Below the pieces are notes generated by a model. That model worked only from the letters and a program-made list of their open reading frames with translations, made no database searches and had not been told where the DNA came from. A program made the position numbers and the translations under genes. From the NCBI RefSeq assembly GCF_019311235.1, contig NZ_JAHWDF010000003.1, positions 124,001 through 188,000 on the forward strand: DNA of 64,000 nucleotides. The letters are read 5' to 3'. The stretch is from Mesonia aestuariivivens (GTDB lineage: Bacteria; Bacteroidota; Bacteroidia; Flavobacteriales; Flavobacteriaceae). How positions within the stretch are numbered: the stretch's first letter is position 1; the number at the start of each line of letters is the position of its first letter. Below are positions 43,393 through 52,231 of the stretch, piece after piece.

Positions 43393-44332
43393 TCCTTTTG
43401 TTGTTTCACTTTTAGCTGCAATCTTAGTGGCTTACCTTTTTCCGCAAATCGGAGAATTTTTTCCTTTAAAAATAATTACAGATGTAGGAATTGGACTTAT
43501 TTTCTTTTTCTACGGATTAAAATTATCGGTTTCTGAATTAAAATTAGGGATGAGTAATTATAAGTTACACATCTTAATTCAATTCACTACTTTTTTATTA
43601 TTTCCGGCATTGGTTTTTGTAGCTTATCCTTTTCTAAAAAATACAAATGCAGAAGAATATTGGTTGGCTTTTTTCTTTCTAGCAGCTTTACCATCTACAG
43701 TATCTTCTTCTGTAGTGATGGTTTCATTGGCTAAAGGAAATATTCCTGCGGCGATTTTTAATGCGAGTTTATCAGGGATTATCGGAGTAATTATCACACC
43801 ATTTTGGCTTGGCTTTTTCTTAGATGCGTCTGAAGGTTTTACGTTTTCTGAAGTATTTTTAAAACTATTATACCAAATTATAATTCCGCTAGTGCTAGGT
43901 TTTGCTTTGCATAAGATTTTAAAAACTTTTGTAAAACGTTATAAAAGCAAATTAGGTTTATTTGATAAGTCCATAATCATCCTTATTGTTTACGATAGCT
44001 TTAGTCATTCTTTCTCAGCTAATATTTTTGACGATTTAAGTATTTTAGATTTAGGCTTAATTTTACTCTCTGTGTTAGCACTTTTCTTTGCCATTTATGG
44101 TATCACGGGTTGGATTTCTAATGTTTGTAATTTTGCTATTAAAGATAAAATTACCGCTCGCTTTTGCGGATCTAAAAAATCGTTAGTTCACGGCTCGGTA
44201 ATGGCTAAAATTATATTTGGTAATTCTGCGGGAGCAGGTTTATTTTTATTACCTATTATGCTTTTTCATATAAGTCAGCTAATTTTAATTTCTGTTTTTG
44301 CTGAACGCTATGCAGAGAAAATATCAGATTAA
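43382..44332 (+). CDS. Bile acid:sodium symporter-like transporter
   Basis: 316 residues with about nine to ten membrane helices. It fits the SBF-like group (YfeH type): FFYGLKLSVSELKLGMSNYKLHILIQ, AALPSTVSSSVVMVSLAKGNIPAAIFNASLSGIIG and the C-terminal VHGSVMAKIIFGNSAGAGLFLLPIMLFH. The substrate is unknown; the family name does not mean it moves bile acids. It overlaps the upstream flavoprotein gene by 11 bp, which suggests a shared task. Confidence 0.85.
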   Translation: MKINPFVVSLLAAILVAYLFPQIGEFFPLKIITDVGIGLIFFFYGLKLSVSELKLGMSNYKLHILIQFTTFLLFPALVFVAYPFLKNTNAEEYWLAFFFLAALPSTVSSSVVMVSLAKGNIPAAIFNASLSGIIGVIITPFWLGFFLDASEGFTFSEVFLKLLYQIIIPLVLGFALHKILKTFVKRYKSKLGLFDKSIIILIVYDSFSHSFSANIFDDLSILDLGLILLSVLALFFAIYGITGWISNVCNFAIKDKITARFCGSKKSLVHGSVMAKIIFGNSAGAGLFLLPIMLFHISQLILISVFAERYAEKISD

Positions 44333-44376
44333 ACTTCACTTTTATGATTTATACATTTTTTACTAACAACTATAAG

Positions 44377-44907
44377 TTACTTACGCTGAACTCCTTTTAG
44401 TAATTCAGACTCTAAAACTATATCTTCATCTGTGGTGTGGAGTACAGAAATATCACCGGTAGCTTCAAATACAACAGCTTTAATTTGGGAGAACTTAATA
44501 ACATTTGCTTCTCTCAACTTAGAATGCAAATCTGCTTTGGTTACTTTCGCCTTTTTTAAATTCTCTTCTAATATTTCTTGACCATCCATTAAAAGTAAAG
44601 GAGTATTATCTATAGTTTTTTGAAAAAGCTGAAAACCTCTTAAAGAAGCGGCTCCCATTTGCAATACATATACCGCAATTAATCCCACAGCACCATCAAC
44701 TAAACTTACAGATGAACTTAAAATTGTAGAAGCCACCATAGATCCTATAGCTACTGTTATTGCAAAATCAAAACTTGACATTTTAGAAAAACTTCGTTTC
44801 CCCGCAATTCTTGTACATAAAATTACTGCCAAGTAAATACCAATAGCACATAAAACTATATTTATTAAAGATTCTGGACTTGTTTGCAACCATTTATTCA
44901 TAACCAA
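44377..44907 (-). CDS. DUF421 (YetF-like) membrane protein
   Basis: 176 residues. Three N-terminal membrane helices (about 14-105), with the family signature RIAGKRSFSKMSSFDFAITVAIGSMVAS, precede a soluble domain with PLLLMDGQEILEENLKKAKVTKADLHSKLREANV and AVVFEATGDISVL. DUF421 proteins have no agreed function; some are linked to spore or envelope traits in Bacillus. It is monocistronic on the minus strand. Confidence 0.9.
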   Translation of the reverse strand: MVMNKWLQTSPESLINIVLCAIGIYLAVILCTRIAGKRSFSKMSSFDFAITVAIGSMVASTILSSSVSLVDGAVGLIAVYVLQMGAASLRGFQLFQKTIDNTPLLLMDGQEILEENLKKAKVTKADLHSKLREANVIKFSQIKAVVFEATGDISVLHTTDEDIVLESELLKGVQRK

Positions 44908-44972
44908 CTAATATTTAGCAAGAAATATAAATGAAATTAAAAGTAATAAGAATTACCTTAACGAATATTTAA

Positions 44973-45452
44973 TTAATTAAGTCGCCAAATCTCAAAGTTA
45001 ACAACGGCGGTATAGGCAATCCAAAACATATACGGAATTAATAAATAAGCAGCAAAAGGCTTAACTATTTTAAACCATTTAAAAGTGAATAGTAATAAAG
45101 TAAATATAGCCACGGTAAGTAAAAAACTTACCATGAGCATTTTCATCTCAAAAAAAGTAAGAAACCAAGCGGCAGTAAGTAAAATTTGAAAACCGAAATG
45201 ATACAAGGCTGTTTTCACCCAATTATGATGTAATCCTCTGCTCCAAACAATACCAGCAGCAATACCTATAAGTGCAAAATTAATAAGCCATAAAGAACTA
45301 TAAATCCAATCAGGCACCACAAAAGATGGCTTATTAATAATAGCTAACCAATCGTGCAAAACACTTTGAATAGCAATGGTGCTTAAAAAACCAATAAGCA
45401 CACAAATAAAAGTGCTCACTACAACTTTAAAATAATTAAGCTTGTTGTTCAT
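44973..45452 (-). CDS. tspO: TspO/MBR family protein
   Basis: 159 residues with five membrane helices, the exact TspO layout. It is rich in Trp: HDWLAIINKPSFVVPDWIYSSLWLINFALIG near the start, AAWFLTFFEMK in the middle, and YMFWIAYTAVVNFEIWRLN at the end. TspO binds porphyrins and cholesterol-like ligands and has been tied to stress and tetrapyrrole control. It is divergent from mvaD. Confidence 0.93.
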   Translation of the reverse strand: MNNKLNYFKVVVSTFICVLIGFLSTIAIQSVLHDWLAIINKPSFVVPDWIYSSLWLINFALIGIAAGIVWSRGLHHNWVKTALYHFGFQILLTAAWFLTFFEMKMLMVSFLLTVAIFTLLLFTFKWFKIVKPFAAYLLIPYMFWIAYTAVVNFEIWRLN

Positions 45453-45526
45453 AACAAGATAGTTTGTGAAGTTCTAATTTAGAATTATTTTTGAATTTCT
45501 ACAACCAATACGCATACCTAATCAAT

Positions 45527-45534
45527 TATATTTG
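45527..45534 (+). promoter_or_regulatory. -7 box TATATTTG for the mevalonate cluster
   Basis: Exact TAnnTTTG match, 17 bp before the mvaD ATG. Confidence 0.6.
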
Positions 45535-45551
45535 CTAAAATTTTTATTGCC

Positions 45552-46634
45552 ATGATTATTCAAGAATTTGTTTTCAATTCAGCAAAAGAGCGTCTATCCG
45601 AAGGAAAAGTATCTTGGGAATCTCCCAGTAATATTGCTTTGGTAAAATATTGGGGAAAGTATGGCGAACAATTACCAAAAAACCCATCGGTGAGTTTCAC
45701 ATTAAATAACTGTAAAACCACAACAGTCTTAGCATATACAGCTATAGAACCTACTAAAGATTTTTCTTTTGAAGTTTTTTTAGACGAAGAAAAAGCACCT
45801 TCATTTGAACCAAAAATTAAAACTTTTTTTGAACGAATTGAAGCTTATTTACCATTTCTAAAAGAATATCATTTTACAATAAAAACCTCTAATTCTTTCC
45901 CTCACAGCAGTGGTATCGCTTCTTCTGCTAGCGGAATGAGTGCACTTGCTTGCTGCTTAATGAGTATCGAGCAAAAATTAAACTCTGAAATTTCTTCAAC
46001 TTACTTCAACCAAAAAGCTTCATTTTTAGCAAGATTAGGTTCAGGAAGTGCGGCTAGAAGTATTGAAGGCGGGCTCGTAGTTTGGGGAAAACATAAAAAT
46101 ATAGATAACAGTAGTGATTTATATGGAACTTCATATCCTTATGCGATCCATGAAGTTTTTAAAACCTATCAAGATACCATTTTATTGGTTGATAAAGGTG
46201 AAAAAACCGTAAGCAGCAGCGTGGGGCATAATTTAATGCATAATCATCCTTATGCGGAAGTTAGATTTCAACAAGCGATTGATAACTTAGAAAAACTTAA
46301 ACCCATTTTTAAAAATGGAGATTTAGAAGCATTTATTAATATTGTAGAGAGTGAGGCACTTACCTTGCATGCAATGATGATGAGCAGTAATCCGTATTTT
46401 ATTTTAATGAAACCTAATACACTAGAGATTATTAATAAAGTTTGGAAATATAGACAAGAAACCAATGCTAAACTTTGTTTTACCTTAGATGCTGGCGCCA
46501 ATGTACATTTGTTATACCCTAAAAACGAAGAAACTAAAGTTTTAGATTTCATTAAGAACCAGTTAGTTGCACATTGTCAAAATGCGCAGTATATTTGTGA
46601 TAATGTTGGAACGGGAGCTCTACAATTAGCTTAA
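45552..46634 (+). CDS. mvaD: Diphosphomevalonate decarboxylase
   Basis: 360 residues of the GHMP kinase superfamily. Family motifs: SPSNIALVKYWGK-type start (ESPSNIALVKYWGKYGEQLPKN), the ATP loop SFPHSSGIASSASGMSALA, GSGSAARSIEGGLVVW, and the C-terminal CFTLDAGANVHLLYP. It converts mevalonate diphosphate to isopentenyl diphosphate with ATP and loss of CO2. It begins a cluster continuing with the mevalonate-kinase-like gene (23-bp gap) and the UbiA gene. Confidence 0.95.
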   Translation: MIIQEFVFNSAKERLSEGKVSWESPSNIALVKYWGKYGEQLPKNPSVSFTLNNCKTTTVLAYTAIEPTKDFSFEVFLDEEKAPSFEPKIKTFFERIEAYLPFLKEYHFTIKTSNSFPHSSGIASSASGMSALACCLMSIEQKLNSEISSTYFNQKASFLARLGSGSAARSIEGGLVVWGKHKNIDNSSDLYGTSYPYAIHEVFKTYQDTILLVDKGEKTVSSSVGHNLMHNHPYAEVRFQQAIDNLEKLKPIFKNGDLEAFINIVESEALTLHAMMMSSNPYFILMKPNTLEIINKVWKYRQETNAKLCFTLDAGANVHLLYPKNEETKVLDFIKNQLVAHCQNAQYICDNVGTGALQLA

Positions 46635-46657
46635 AGTTTACAACGTAATACACCATT

Positions 46658-47596
46658 ATGAAAGGACCTTTATTTTATTCAAAAATTTTATTGTTTGGTG
46701 AGTATGGGATCATTAAAGATTCTAAAGGCTTATCTATTCCTTATAACTTTTATAATGGAGCTTTAAAGATTGACTCTAATCTTTCTGAAGCTCAAGAAAA
46801 ATCTAATCATAATCTTCAACGTTTTGCTGATTATTTAGCCAGCTTACAAAATTCAAATACAGATTTAGTTGAATTTAACCTGAATGAATTAACAAAAGAT
46901 ATTGAAGCAGGAATGTATTTTGATAGTAGCATTCCACAAGGTTACGGTGTTGGTAGTAGTGGCGCTTTAGTTGCTGCTATTTACGATAAATATGCCTTAA
47001 ATAAAATAACTGTTTTAGAAAACTTAAGTAGAGAAAAGTTATTGAAACTTAAAGAAATTTTCGGACAAATGGAATCTTTTTTCCACGGAAAATCTTCTGG
47101 CCTAGATCCTCTAAACAGTTACCTAAGCTTACCTATTCTTATTAACTCTAAAGATAACATTGAAGCTGCAGGAATCCCTTCACAATCAAACGAAGGTAAA
47201 GGAGCTGTATTTTTATTAGACAGTGGAATGGTAGGAGAAACAGCACCGCTTGTAAATCTTTTTATGGAAAACTTAAAACAAGAAGGATTTCGTAAAATGC
47301 TAAAAGATAAATTTGTAAAACATACCGATGCCTGTGTAGAAGATTTTATGAAGGGTGATGTAAAATCTCTATTCTTAAACATCAAGCAACTTTCGCATGT
47401 AGTTTTAGACAATTTTAAACCCATGATACCTAAGCAATTTCATAAACTTTGGAAAGATGGAATTGACACCGGAAATTACTACTTAAAACTTTGTGGTTCT
47501 GGTGGTGGTGGTTACATTTTAGGTTTTACTGAAGATATAGATAAAGCAAGAACAGCCTTAAAAAACCACAATCTAGAAGTAGTTTATACTTTCTAA
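46658..47596 (+). CDS. GHMP kinase, mevalonate kinase-like
   Basis: 312 residues. The start KILLFGEYGIIKDSKGLSIPY is the mevalonate kinase pattern, followed by the ATP loop IPQGYGVGSSGALVAAIYDKYA, FHGKSSGLDPLNSYLSLPILI and the C-terminal LCGSGGGGYILGFTED. It would phosphorylate mevalonate or phosphomevalonate. Its place between mvaD and a prenyltransferase supports the mevalonate pathway. Confidence 0.9.
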   Translation: MKGPLFYSKILLFGEYGIIKDSKGLSIPYNFYNGALKIDSNLSEAQEKSNHNLQRFADYLASLQNSNTDLVEFNLNELTKDIEAGMYFDSSIPQGYGVGSSGALVAAIYDKYALNKITVLENLSREKLLKLKEIFGQMESFFHGKSSGLDPLNSYLSLPILINSKDNIEAAGIPSQSNEGKGAVFLLDSGMVGETAPLVNLFMENLKQEGFRKMLKDKFVKHTDACVEDFMKGDVKSLFLNIKQLSHVVLDNFKPMIPKQFHKLWKDGIDTGNYYLKLCGSGGGGYILGFTEDIDKARTALKNHNLEVVYTF

Positions 47597-47612
47597 AATC
47601 CCGATTAAGTTT

Positions 47613-48527
47613 ATGGGGATACTTTCACGTAAAAACAAACTAGTTTTATTAAAATTAGCAAGTTTGTTTTCTGTAGTACGCGGTTATAATATCTTAATTA
47701 TATTTATTGCGCAGTACCTAGCTTCTATTTACATTTTAGCACCAGAGAGAACAGTAAGTGAAATTCTTTTTGATGTTAATCTTTTTGTCATAGTAATTGC
47801 CTCTACATTCGCAATTGCTTCTGGTTATCTTATAAATAATTTTTATGATACTGAAAAAGATTTAATTAATCGTCCCCAAAAAACGCTACTCGATAATTAT
47901 ATTAGTCAAAAAACGAAGTTAGCTATTTATTTCACCCTGAATTTCTTAACGGTAATTTTAGCGAGTTATGTTTCTTTTAAAACGGTAATATTCTTTTCAA
48001 TCTTTATTTTCTTATTATGGTTTTATTCGCATAAATTAAAAAAATATCCATTTATAGGTACACTTACTGCTTCAATTTTAGCCATCACCCCTTTTTTTGT
48101 GGTTTTTGTATACTACCAAAATTTTGATATGGCAGTTTTTGTACATGCTACCTTTCTATTTTTAATCATTTCTATACGTGAACTTACCAAAGATCTCGAA
48201 AATTTAAAAGGAGACCTTACCCAAGATTATCGTACTATACCTGTAGTTTACGGTATTAAATTTTCTAAAACATTAATTAGTATTTTAGTAGCCTTAACGC
48301 TGGTACCTACTTTAATTCTTATGTCTAATCAATTTGAAATTGGACAAATGCACTATTACTTTGTATTGAGTTTTATTTTAATGATTATCTTTCTATTTTT
48401 TCTCTGGAAATCTTCTTCTAAGCTTCAATATACTTTATTACACAATTTGCTCAAATTAATTATTGTGATTGGTGTTTTCAGTATTTTACTAATAGATATC
48501 GACGTGGTTTTAAACAGAGTTTTATAA
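47613..48527 (+). CDS. UbiA-family prenyltransferase
   Basis: 304 residues with about eight to nine membrane helices. The two Asp-rich sites are NNFYDTEKDLINRP near 85-98 and RELTKDLENLKGD near 188-200. They bind the prenyl diphosphate through Mg2+. Relatives in this phylum are usually named geranylgeranylglycerol-phosphate geranylgeranyltransferase, but the acceptor cannot be read. It follows the mevalonate-kinase-like gene by 16 bp and would use the isoprenoids made by its neighbours. Confidence 0.88.
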   Translation: MGILSRKNKLVLLKLASLFSVVRGYNILIIFIAQYLASIYILAPERTVSEILFDVNLFVIVIASTFAIASGYLINNFYDTEKDLINRPQKTLLDNYISQKTKLAIYFTLNFLTVILASYVSFKTVIFFSIFIFLLWFYSHKLKKYPFIGTLTASILAITPFFVVFVYYQNFDMAVFVHATFLFLIISIRELTKDLENLKGDLTQDYRTIPVVYGIKFSKTLISILVALTLVPTLILMSNQFEIGQMHYYFVLSFILMIIFLFFLWKSSSKLQYTLLHNLLKLIIVIGVFSILLIDIDVVLNRVL

Positions 48528-48622
48528 TAGTTGAAAAGAAATCTATTATAAAAACTTCAACTTATTGTTATTCAGTATATAATAATTAATTCATCATTAC
48601 ATATAAATCATATATTAATCCT

Positions 48623-48630
48623 TACATTTG
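48623..48630 (+). promoter_or_regulatory. -7 box TACATTTG for the pseudouridine synthase gene
   Basis: Exact TAnnTTTG match, 15 bp upstream of the ATG at 48646. Its closing TTG (48628-48630) is in frame with the gene and gives a false longer start. Confidence 0.6.
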
Positions 48631-48645
48631 CAAAAAAATTCAATT

Positions 48646-49473
48646 ATGGCGAGCAATTCAAGAAATCAAGGAAAAGGAAATATGAAGAAGAACAAGCCTT
48701 TTGATAATAAGAAAAAACCAAGTAAAAAAATTGCAGTAGATAAGCAGGTTAAAGATCCACAGGCAGGAATGCGTTTAAACAAATACATTTCTAATGCGGG
48801 AATTTGTAGTCGTCGTGATGCAGATATTTACATTACTGCCGGTAGCGTGCGTGTAAACGGAGAGGTGGTTACAGAAATGGGGCACAAAGTAAAACTTACC
48901 GATGAAGTAAAGTTTGACGGTCGTAAAATAAGCCCAGAAAAGAAAGAATACGTTCTTTTAAATAAACCTTCTGGATTTTATGTAACTGGTAGTTTAGAAA
49001 AAAATAACCGTACGGTTATGGATTTAATTGCTAATGCATCAAATTCTAAACTTGACCCTGTTGGTAAATTAGAAACGAGCACCACCGGATTGTTATTATT
49101 TACCAACGACGGTACGATGGCAAAAAGCTTAGGTAGTTCTAAAACTCGAGTAAGACAAATTTATCATATTACCCTAAATAAAAACTTAGACCAAGAAGAT
49201 TTAGAAAAAATTTCTGAAGGCCGTGTGATTTTAGAGGATGGTAAAGTAACTGTAGATGATATTAGCTATGTAGACAATAGACCAAAACGTGAAGTTGGTT
49301 TAGAGTTACAAAGCACTAGAATTCATATTGTACAACGTACGTTTAAAAAGTTAGGCTACGAAATTGTAAAATTAGATCGTGTAGTTTTTGGCGGACTTAC
49401 CAAAAAAGATTTACCAAGAGGAAATTACAGACACTTAACTAGACAAGAAGTGATAAATTTAGGGATGTTATAA
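48646..49473 (+). CDS. rluB: RluB/RsuA-family rRNA pseudouridine synthase
   Basis: 275 residues from the ATG at 48646; the TTG six codons upstream lies in the promoter box. A basic N-terminal tail (about 1-45, rich in Lys and Asn) precedes an S4 domain (MRLNKYISNAGICSRRDADIYITAGSVRVNGEVV). The catalytic domain has the RsuA-type active site GKLETSTTGLLLFTNDG, where the Asp of the usual GRLD(x)T is Glu in KLET. The final part holds LGYEIVKLDRVVFGGL. It isomerises a uridine in large- or small-subunit rRNA; rluB is the best guess. Confidence 0.85.
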   Translation: MASNSRNQGKGNMKKNKPFDNKKKPSKKIAVDKQVKDPQAGMRLNKYISNAGICSRRDADIYITAGSVRVNGEVVTEMGHKVKLTDEVKFDGRKISPEKKEYVLLNKPSGFYVTGSLEKNNRTVMDLIANASNSKLDPVGKLETSTTGLLLFTNDGTMAKSLGSSKTRVRQIYHITLNKNLDQEDLEKISEGRVILEDGKVTVDDISYVDNRPKREVGLELQSTRIHIVQRTFKKLGYEIVKLDRVVFGGLTKKDLPRGNYRHLTRQEVINLGML

Positions 49474-49849
49474 ACACTAAATAGCTATAAATTAAAAAGC
49501 CTTTTCGACTACCGAGAAGGTTTTTTATTTTATAAAATTTAACATTTAACCTCTTCCACAACATTAAAAAAAAGATTTTATTTGTCGAGCATTTTAGCTG
49601 AACAATATTGAAATCTGTTTATAGTTTCGGATTTTTGAACGTGAGGAAGTCAATTTCAAAAATAGTTTACCAGGTAAATAACCGAATTTTAAAGCTAGCT
49701 TCCGTTTTACAACCTTCTTTCTTTCAAGCCCTAGCATTTGTGCCAGTGACTTCAAAACAAATTTTACTTTAATTTAAGATAAGTCAGCTCTTATTTTCAT
49801 AACTTTCTATACATTATAGTAAAAACCCAATTTATTTCAATACAATTTA
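49474..49849. other. 376-bp intergenic region, mostly without recognised content
   Basis: Apart from the terminator at 49495-49526, I see no gene, tRNA or known RNA. The sequence is slightly less AT-rich between about 49620 and 49760. No clear -7 box was found before the arginine decarboxylase gene. Confidence 0.6.
49495..49526 (+). terminator. Terminator after the pseudouridine synthase gene
   Basis: Imperfect stem AAAAGCCTTTTCG with CGAGAAGGTTTTTT around ACTAC, followed by T residues. Confidence 0.75.
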
Positions 49850-51250
49850 ATGAATACTAAATACATCAATCTAATAGATCAAACGTATTATTTTCCACAG
49901 GAAGAGTTTGATTTAAAAGAAGACTCACTTCAATTTCACGGAATTGATCTTATGGAATTAATTAAAGAATATGGTGCTCCCTTAAAGTTTACCTATCTTC
50001 CTAAAATTTCAGAGAATATACAAAAGGCAAAAAAGTGGTTTACAGAAGCTATAGAAAGTCACAATTATAATGGAAATTACAACTATTGCTATTGCACCAA
50101 AAGCTCTCATTTTCAACACGTTTTAGACGAAGCTTTACAAAATAATATTCATATTGAAACCTCTTCGGCATTCGATATCAATATTGTAGAAAAACTTCAG
50201 AAAAAAGGAAAAATCAACAAAGACACCTATGTGATTTGTAACGGTTTTAAACGTGAGCAATACATCACCAATATTGGAAGATTAATAAATAACGGACACC
50301 AAAATTGTATCCCGATTATTGATAATTATGAAGAGATCGATTTACTTTCTGAAGAAATTAAAGACGACTTTAAAATAGGAATTCGTATCGCTTCTGAAGA
50401 AGAACCAAAATTTGAATTTTATACCTCTAGGTTAGGAATTGGTTATAAAAATATTGTTCCGTTTTACGAAGAGCAAATTAAAAATAATGATAAAGTTGAG
50501 CTTAAAATGCTTCACTTTTTCATTAATACTGGTATTCGTGATACTGCCTATTATTGGAACGAGTTACTTAAATGTTTAAAAGTATATATTCGTTTAAAAA
50601 AGATCTGCCCAACTTTAGACAGCTTAAATATTGGTGGCGGTTTCCCAATCAAAAATTCGTTACAGTTTGATTACGATTATCAATACATGATAAATGAGAT
50701 CATCAATCAAATTAAAATTTCTTGTGATGAAGCTGAAGTTCCTGTCCCTCATATTTTTACTGAATTTGGAAGTTTTACCGTTGGCGAAAGCGGCGGAGCT
50801 ATTTATGAGATTCTCTATCAAAAACAGCAAAATGACCGAGAGAAATGGAATATGATCAACTCCTCCTTCATCACCACATTACCAGATACTTGGGCTATTA
50901 ACAAGCGTTTTATTATGCTTGCCATTAACCGTTGGAATGATGAATATGAACGCGTACTTTTAGGCGGGTTAACTTGCGATAGTGATGATTATTATAATAG
51001 TGAACAGAATATGAACGCTATTTATTTACCAAAATTCAGAAAAGATAAACCATTATACATCGGCTTCTTTAATACAGGAGCTTATCAAGAAACCATTGGT
51101 GGTTTTGGAGGTTTGCAACATTGCTTAATACCATCTCCAAAGCATATTTTGATTAATAAAGATAAGGACGGTAAAATAACCACCAAACTATTTAGTGAAC
51201 AACAAAAAAGTGAAGACTTACTTAAAATTTTAGGTTACGATGACAACTAA
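49850..51250 (+). CDS. speA: Arginine decarboxylase, fold III (alanine racemase-like)
   Basis: 466 residues, the short form found in Bacteroidota; E. coli SpeA is about 660. The PLP lysine is in NYCYCTKSSHFQHVLDEAL near residue 84. SLNIGGGFPIKN is the glycine loop, and LGGLTCDSDDYYNSEQ carries the Cys-Asp pair of the active site. It makes agmatine from arginine. The agmatinase gene overlaps its end by 11 bp, so the two steps are coupled. Confidence 0.93.
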   Translation: MNTKYINLIDQTYYFPQEEFDLKEDSLQFHGIDLMELIKEYGAPLKFTYLPKISENIQKAKKWFTEAIESHNYNGNYNYCYCTKSSHFQHVLDEALQNNIHIETSSAFDINIVEKLQKKGKINKDTYVICNGFKREQYITNIGRLINNGHQNCIPIIDNYEEIDLLSEEIKDDFKIGIRIASEEEPKFEFYTSRLGIGYKNIVPFYEEQIKNNDKVELKMLHFFINTGIRDTAYYWNELLKCLKVYIRLKKICPTLDSLNIGGGFPIKNSLQFDYDYQYMINEIINQIKISCDEAEVPVPHIFTEFGSFTVGESGGAIYEILYQKQQNDREKWNMINSSFITTLPDTWAINKRFIMLAINRWNDEYERVLLGGLTCDSDDYYNSEQNMNAIYLPKFRKDKPLYIGFFNTGAYQETIGGFGGLQHCLIPSPKHILINKDKDGKITTKLFSEQQKSEDLLKILGYDDN

Positions 51251-52118
51251 AAAAAATTACGCAGGAATCCCAGAAAAATATGCTCGTATAGACGATGCAA
51301 AAGTAGTACTAATTCCTGTGCCTTACGATGGTACAAGCACTTGGCAAAAAGGTGCAGATAAAGGTCCGCAAGCTTTTTTAGAAGCTTCAGAAAACATGGA
51401 GCTTTTTGATATTGAAACTCGTACAGAAGTATATAAAAAAGGGGTGTATTTAGCGCCCCCAGTAACTGAAAATTCTTCTCCCGAGAAAATGGTAGAAAGT
51501 GTGTATAAAACCACTAAAAACTATATTAATCAAGAAAAATTTGTTACCCTTTTTGGAGGAGAACATTCCATTTCTATCGGGAGTATTCGTGCCTTTAATG
51601 AAAGTTTTGAAGACTTAACCGTGGTACAAATTGACGCTCACGCCGACTTACGTAAAGAATACGAAGGTACTAAATGTAATCATGCTTGTGCTGTTCACGA
51701 AGCGAGTAAAACAACCAACTTAATACAAGTAGGAATACGTTCGATGGATGCAGAAGAGCTTGATTATATGGATGAAAATCAAGTTTATTTTGCTCACGAT
51801 CTATATGAAGATTGGATGGACGATGCTATTGGGCAAATGACGCCAAATGTATTTTTAACCATAGATTTAGATGCGTTCGACCCTTCCATTTTACCTTCTA
51901 CAGGAACACCAGAACCAGGAGGTTTATTTTGGTATGAGACTTTAGATTTTCTGAGAATGATCTTTAAAAAGAAAAATGTGGTAGGTTTTGATATCGTAGA
52001 ACTCTGCCCAAATCCTTCAGAAAAATCTTCAGACTTTTTAGCAGCTAAGCTTTACTATAAAATGCTAAGCTATAAGTTTAAGTATGAAAACTATGAAGGT
52101 GAAGATGAAAATGAGTAA
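51240..52118 (+). CDS. speB: Agmatinase (ureohydrolase family)
   Basis: 292 residues. The binuclear Mn2+ site is complete: GGEHSIS, VQIDAHADLR and TIDLDAFDPS. It splits agmatine to putrescine and urea, directly using the product of the upstream gene, with which it overlaps by 11 bp. The family also contains arginases and formimidoylglutamases, but the context makes agmatinase the best reading. Confidence 0.93.
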   Translation: MTTKKNYAGIPEKYARIDDAKVVLIPVPYDGTSTWQKGADKGPQAFLEASENMELFDIETRTEVYKKGVYLAPPVTENSSPEKMVESVYKTTKNYINQEKFVTLFGGEHSISIGSIRAFNESFEDLTVVQIDAHADLRKEYEGTKCNHACAVHEASKTTNLIQVGIRSMDAEELDYMDENQVYFAHDLYEDWMDDAIGQMTPNVFLTIDLDAFDPSILPSTGTPEPGGLFWYETLDFLRMIFKKKNVVGFDIVELCPNPSEKSSDFLAAKLYYKMLSYKFKYENYEGEDENE

Positions 52119-52231
52119 TCTTTAAACGAAATAAAAGAATAAAACTATATGTCAATTTCAGCAATGTCGAAAAAAGGACTTGAATATAAGACCTCCCGAC
52201 TCCGATCGAAGAGACAATCAAAAACAAAATT

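Noticed and set aside
49474-49849. Possible tRNA or small RNA gene in the gap before speA
   Set aside because: No cloverleaf or CCA-type pattern and no promoter-terminator pair could be found beyond the rluB terminator.
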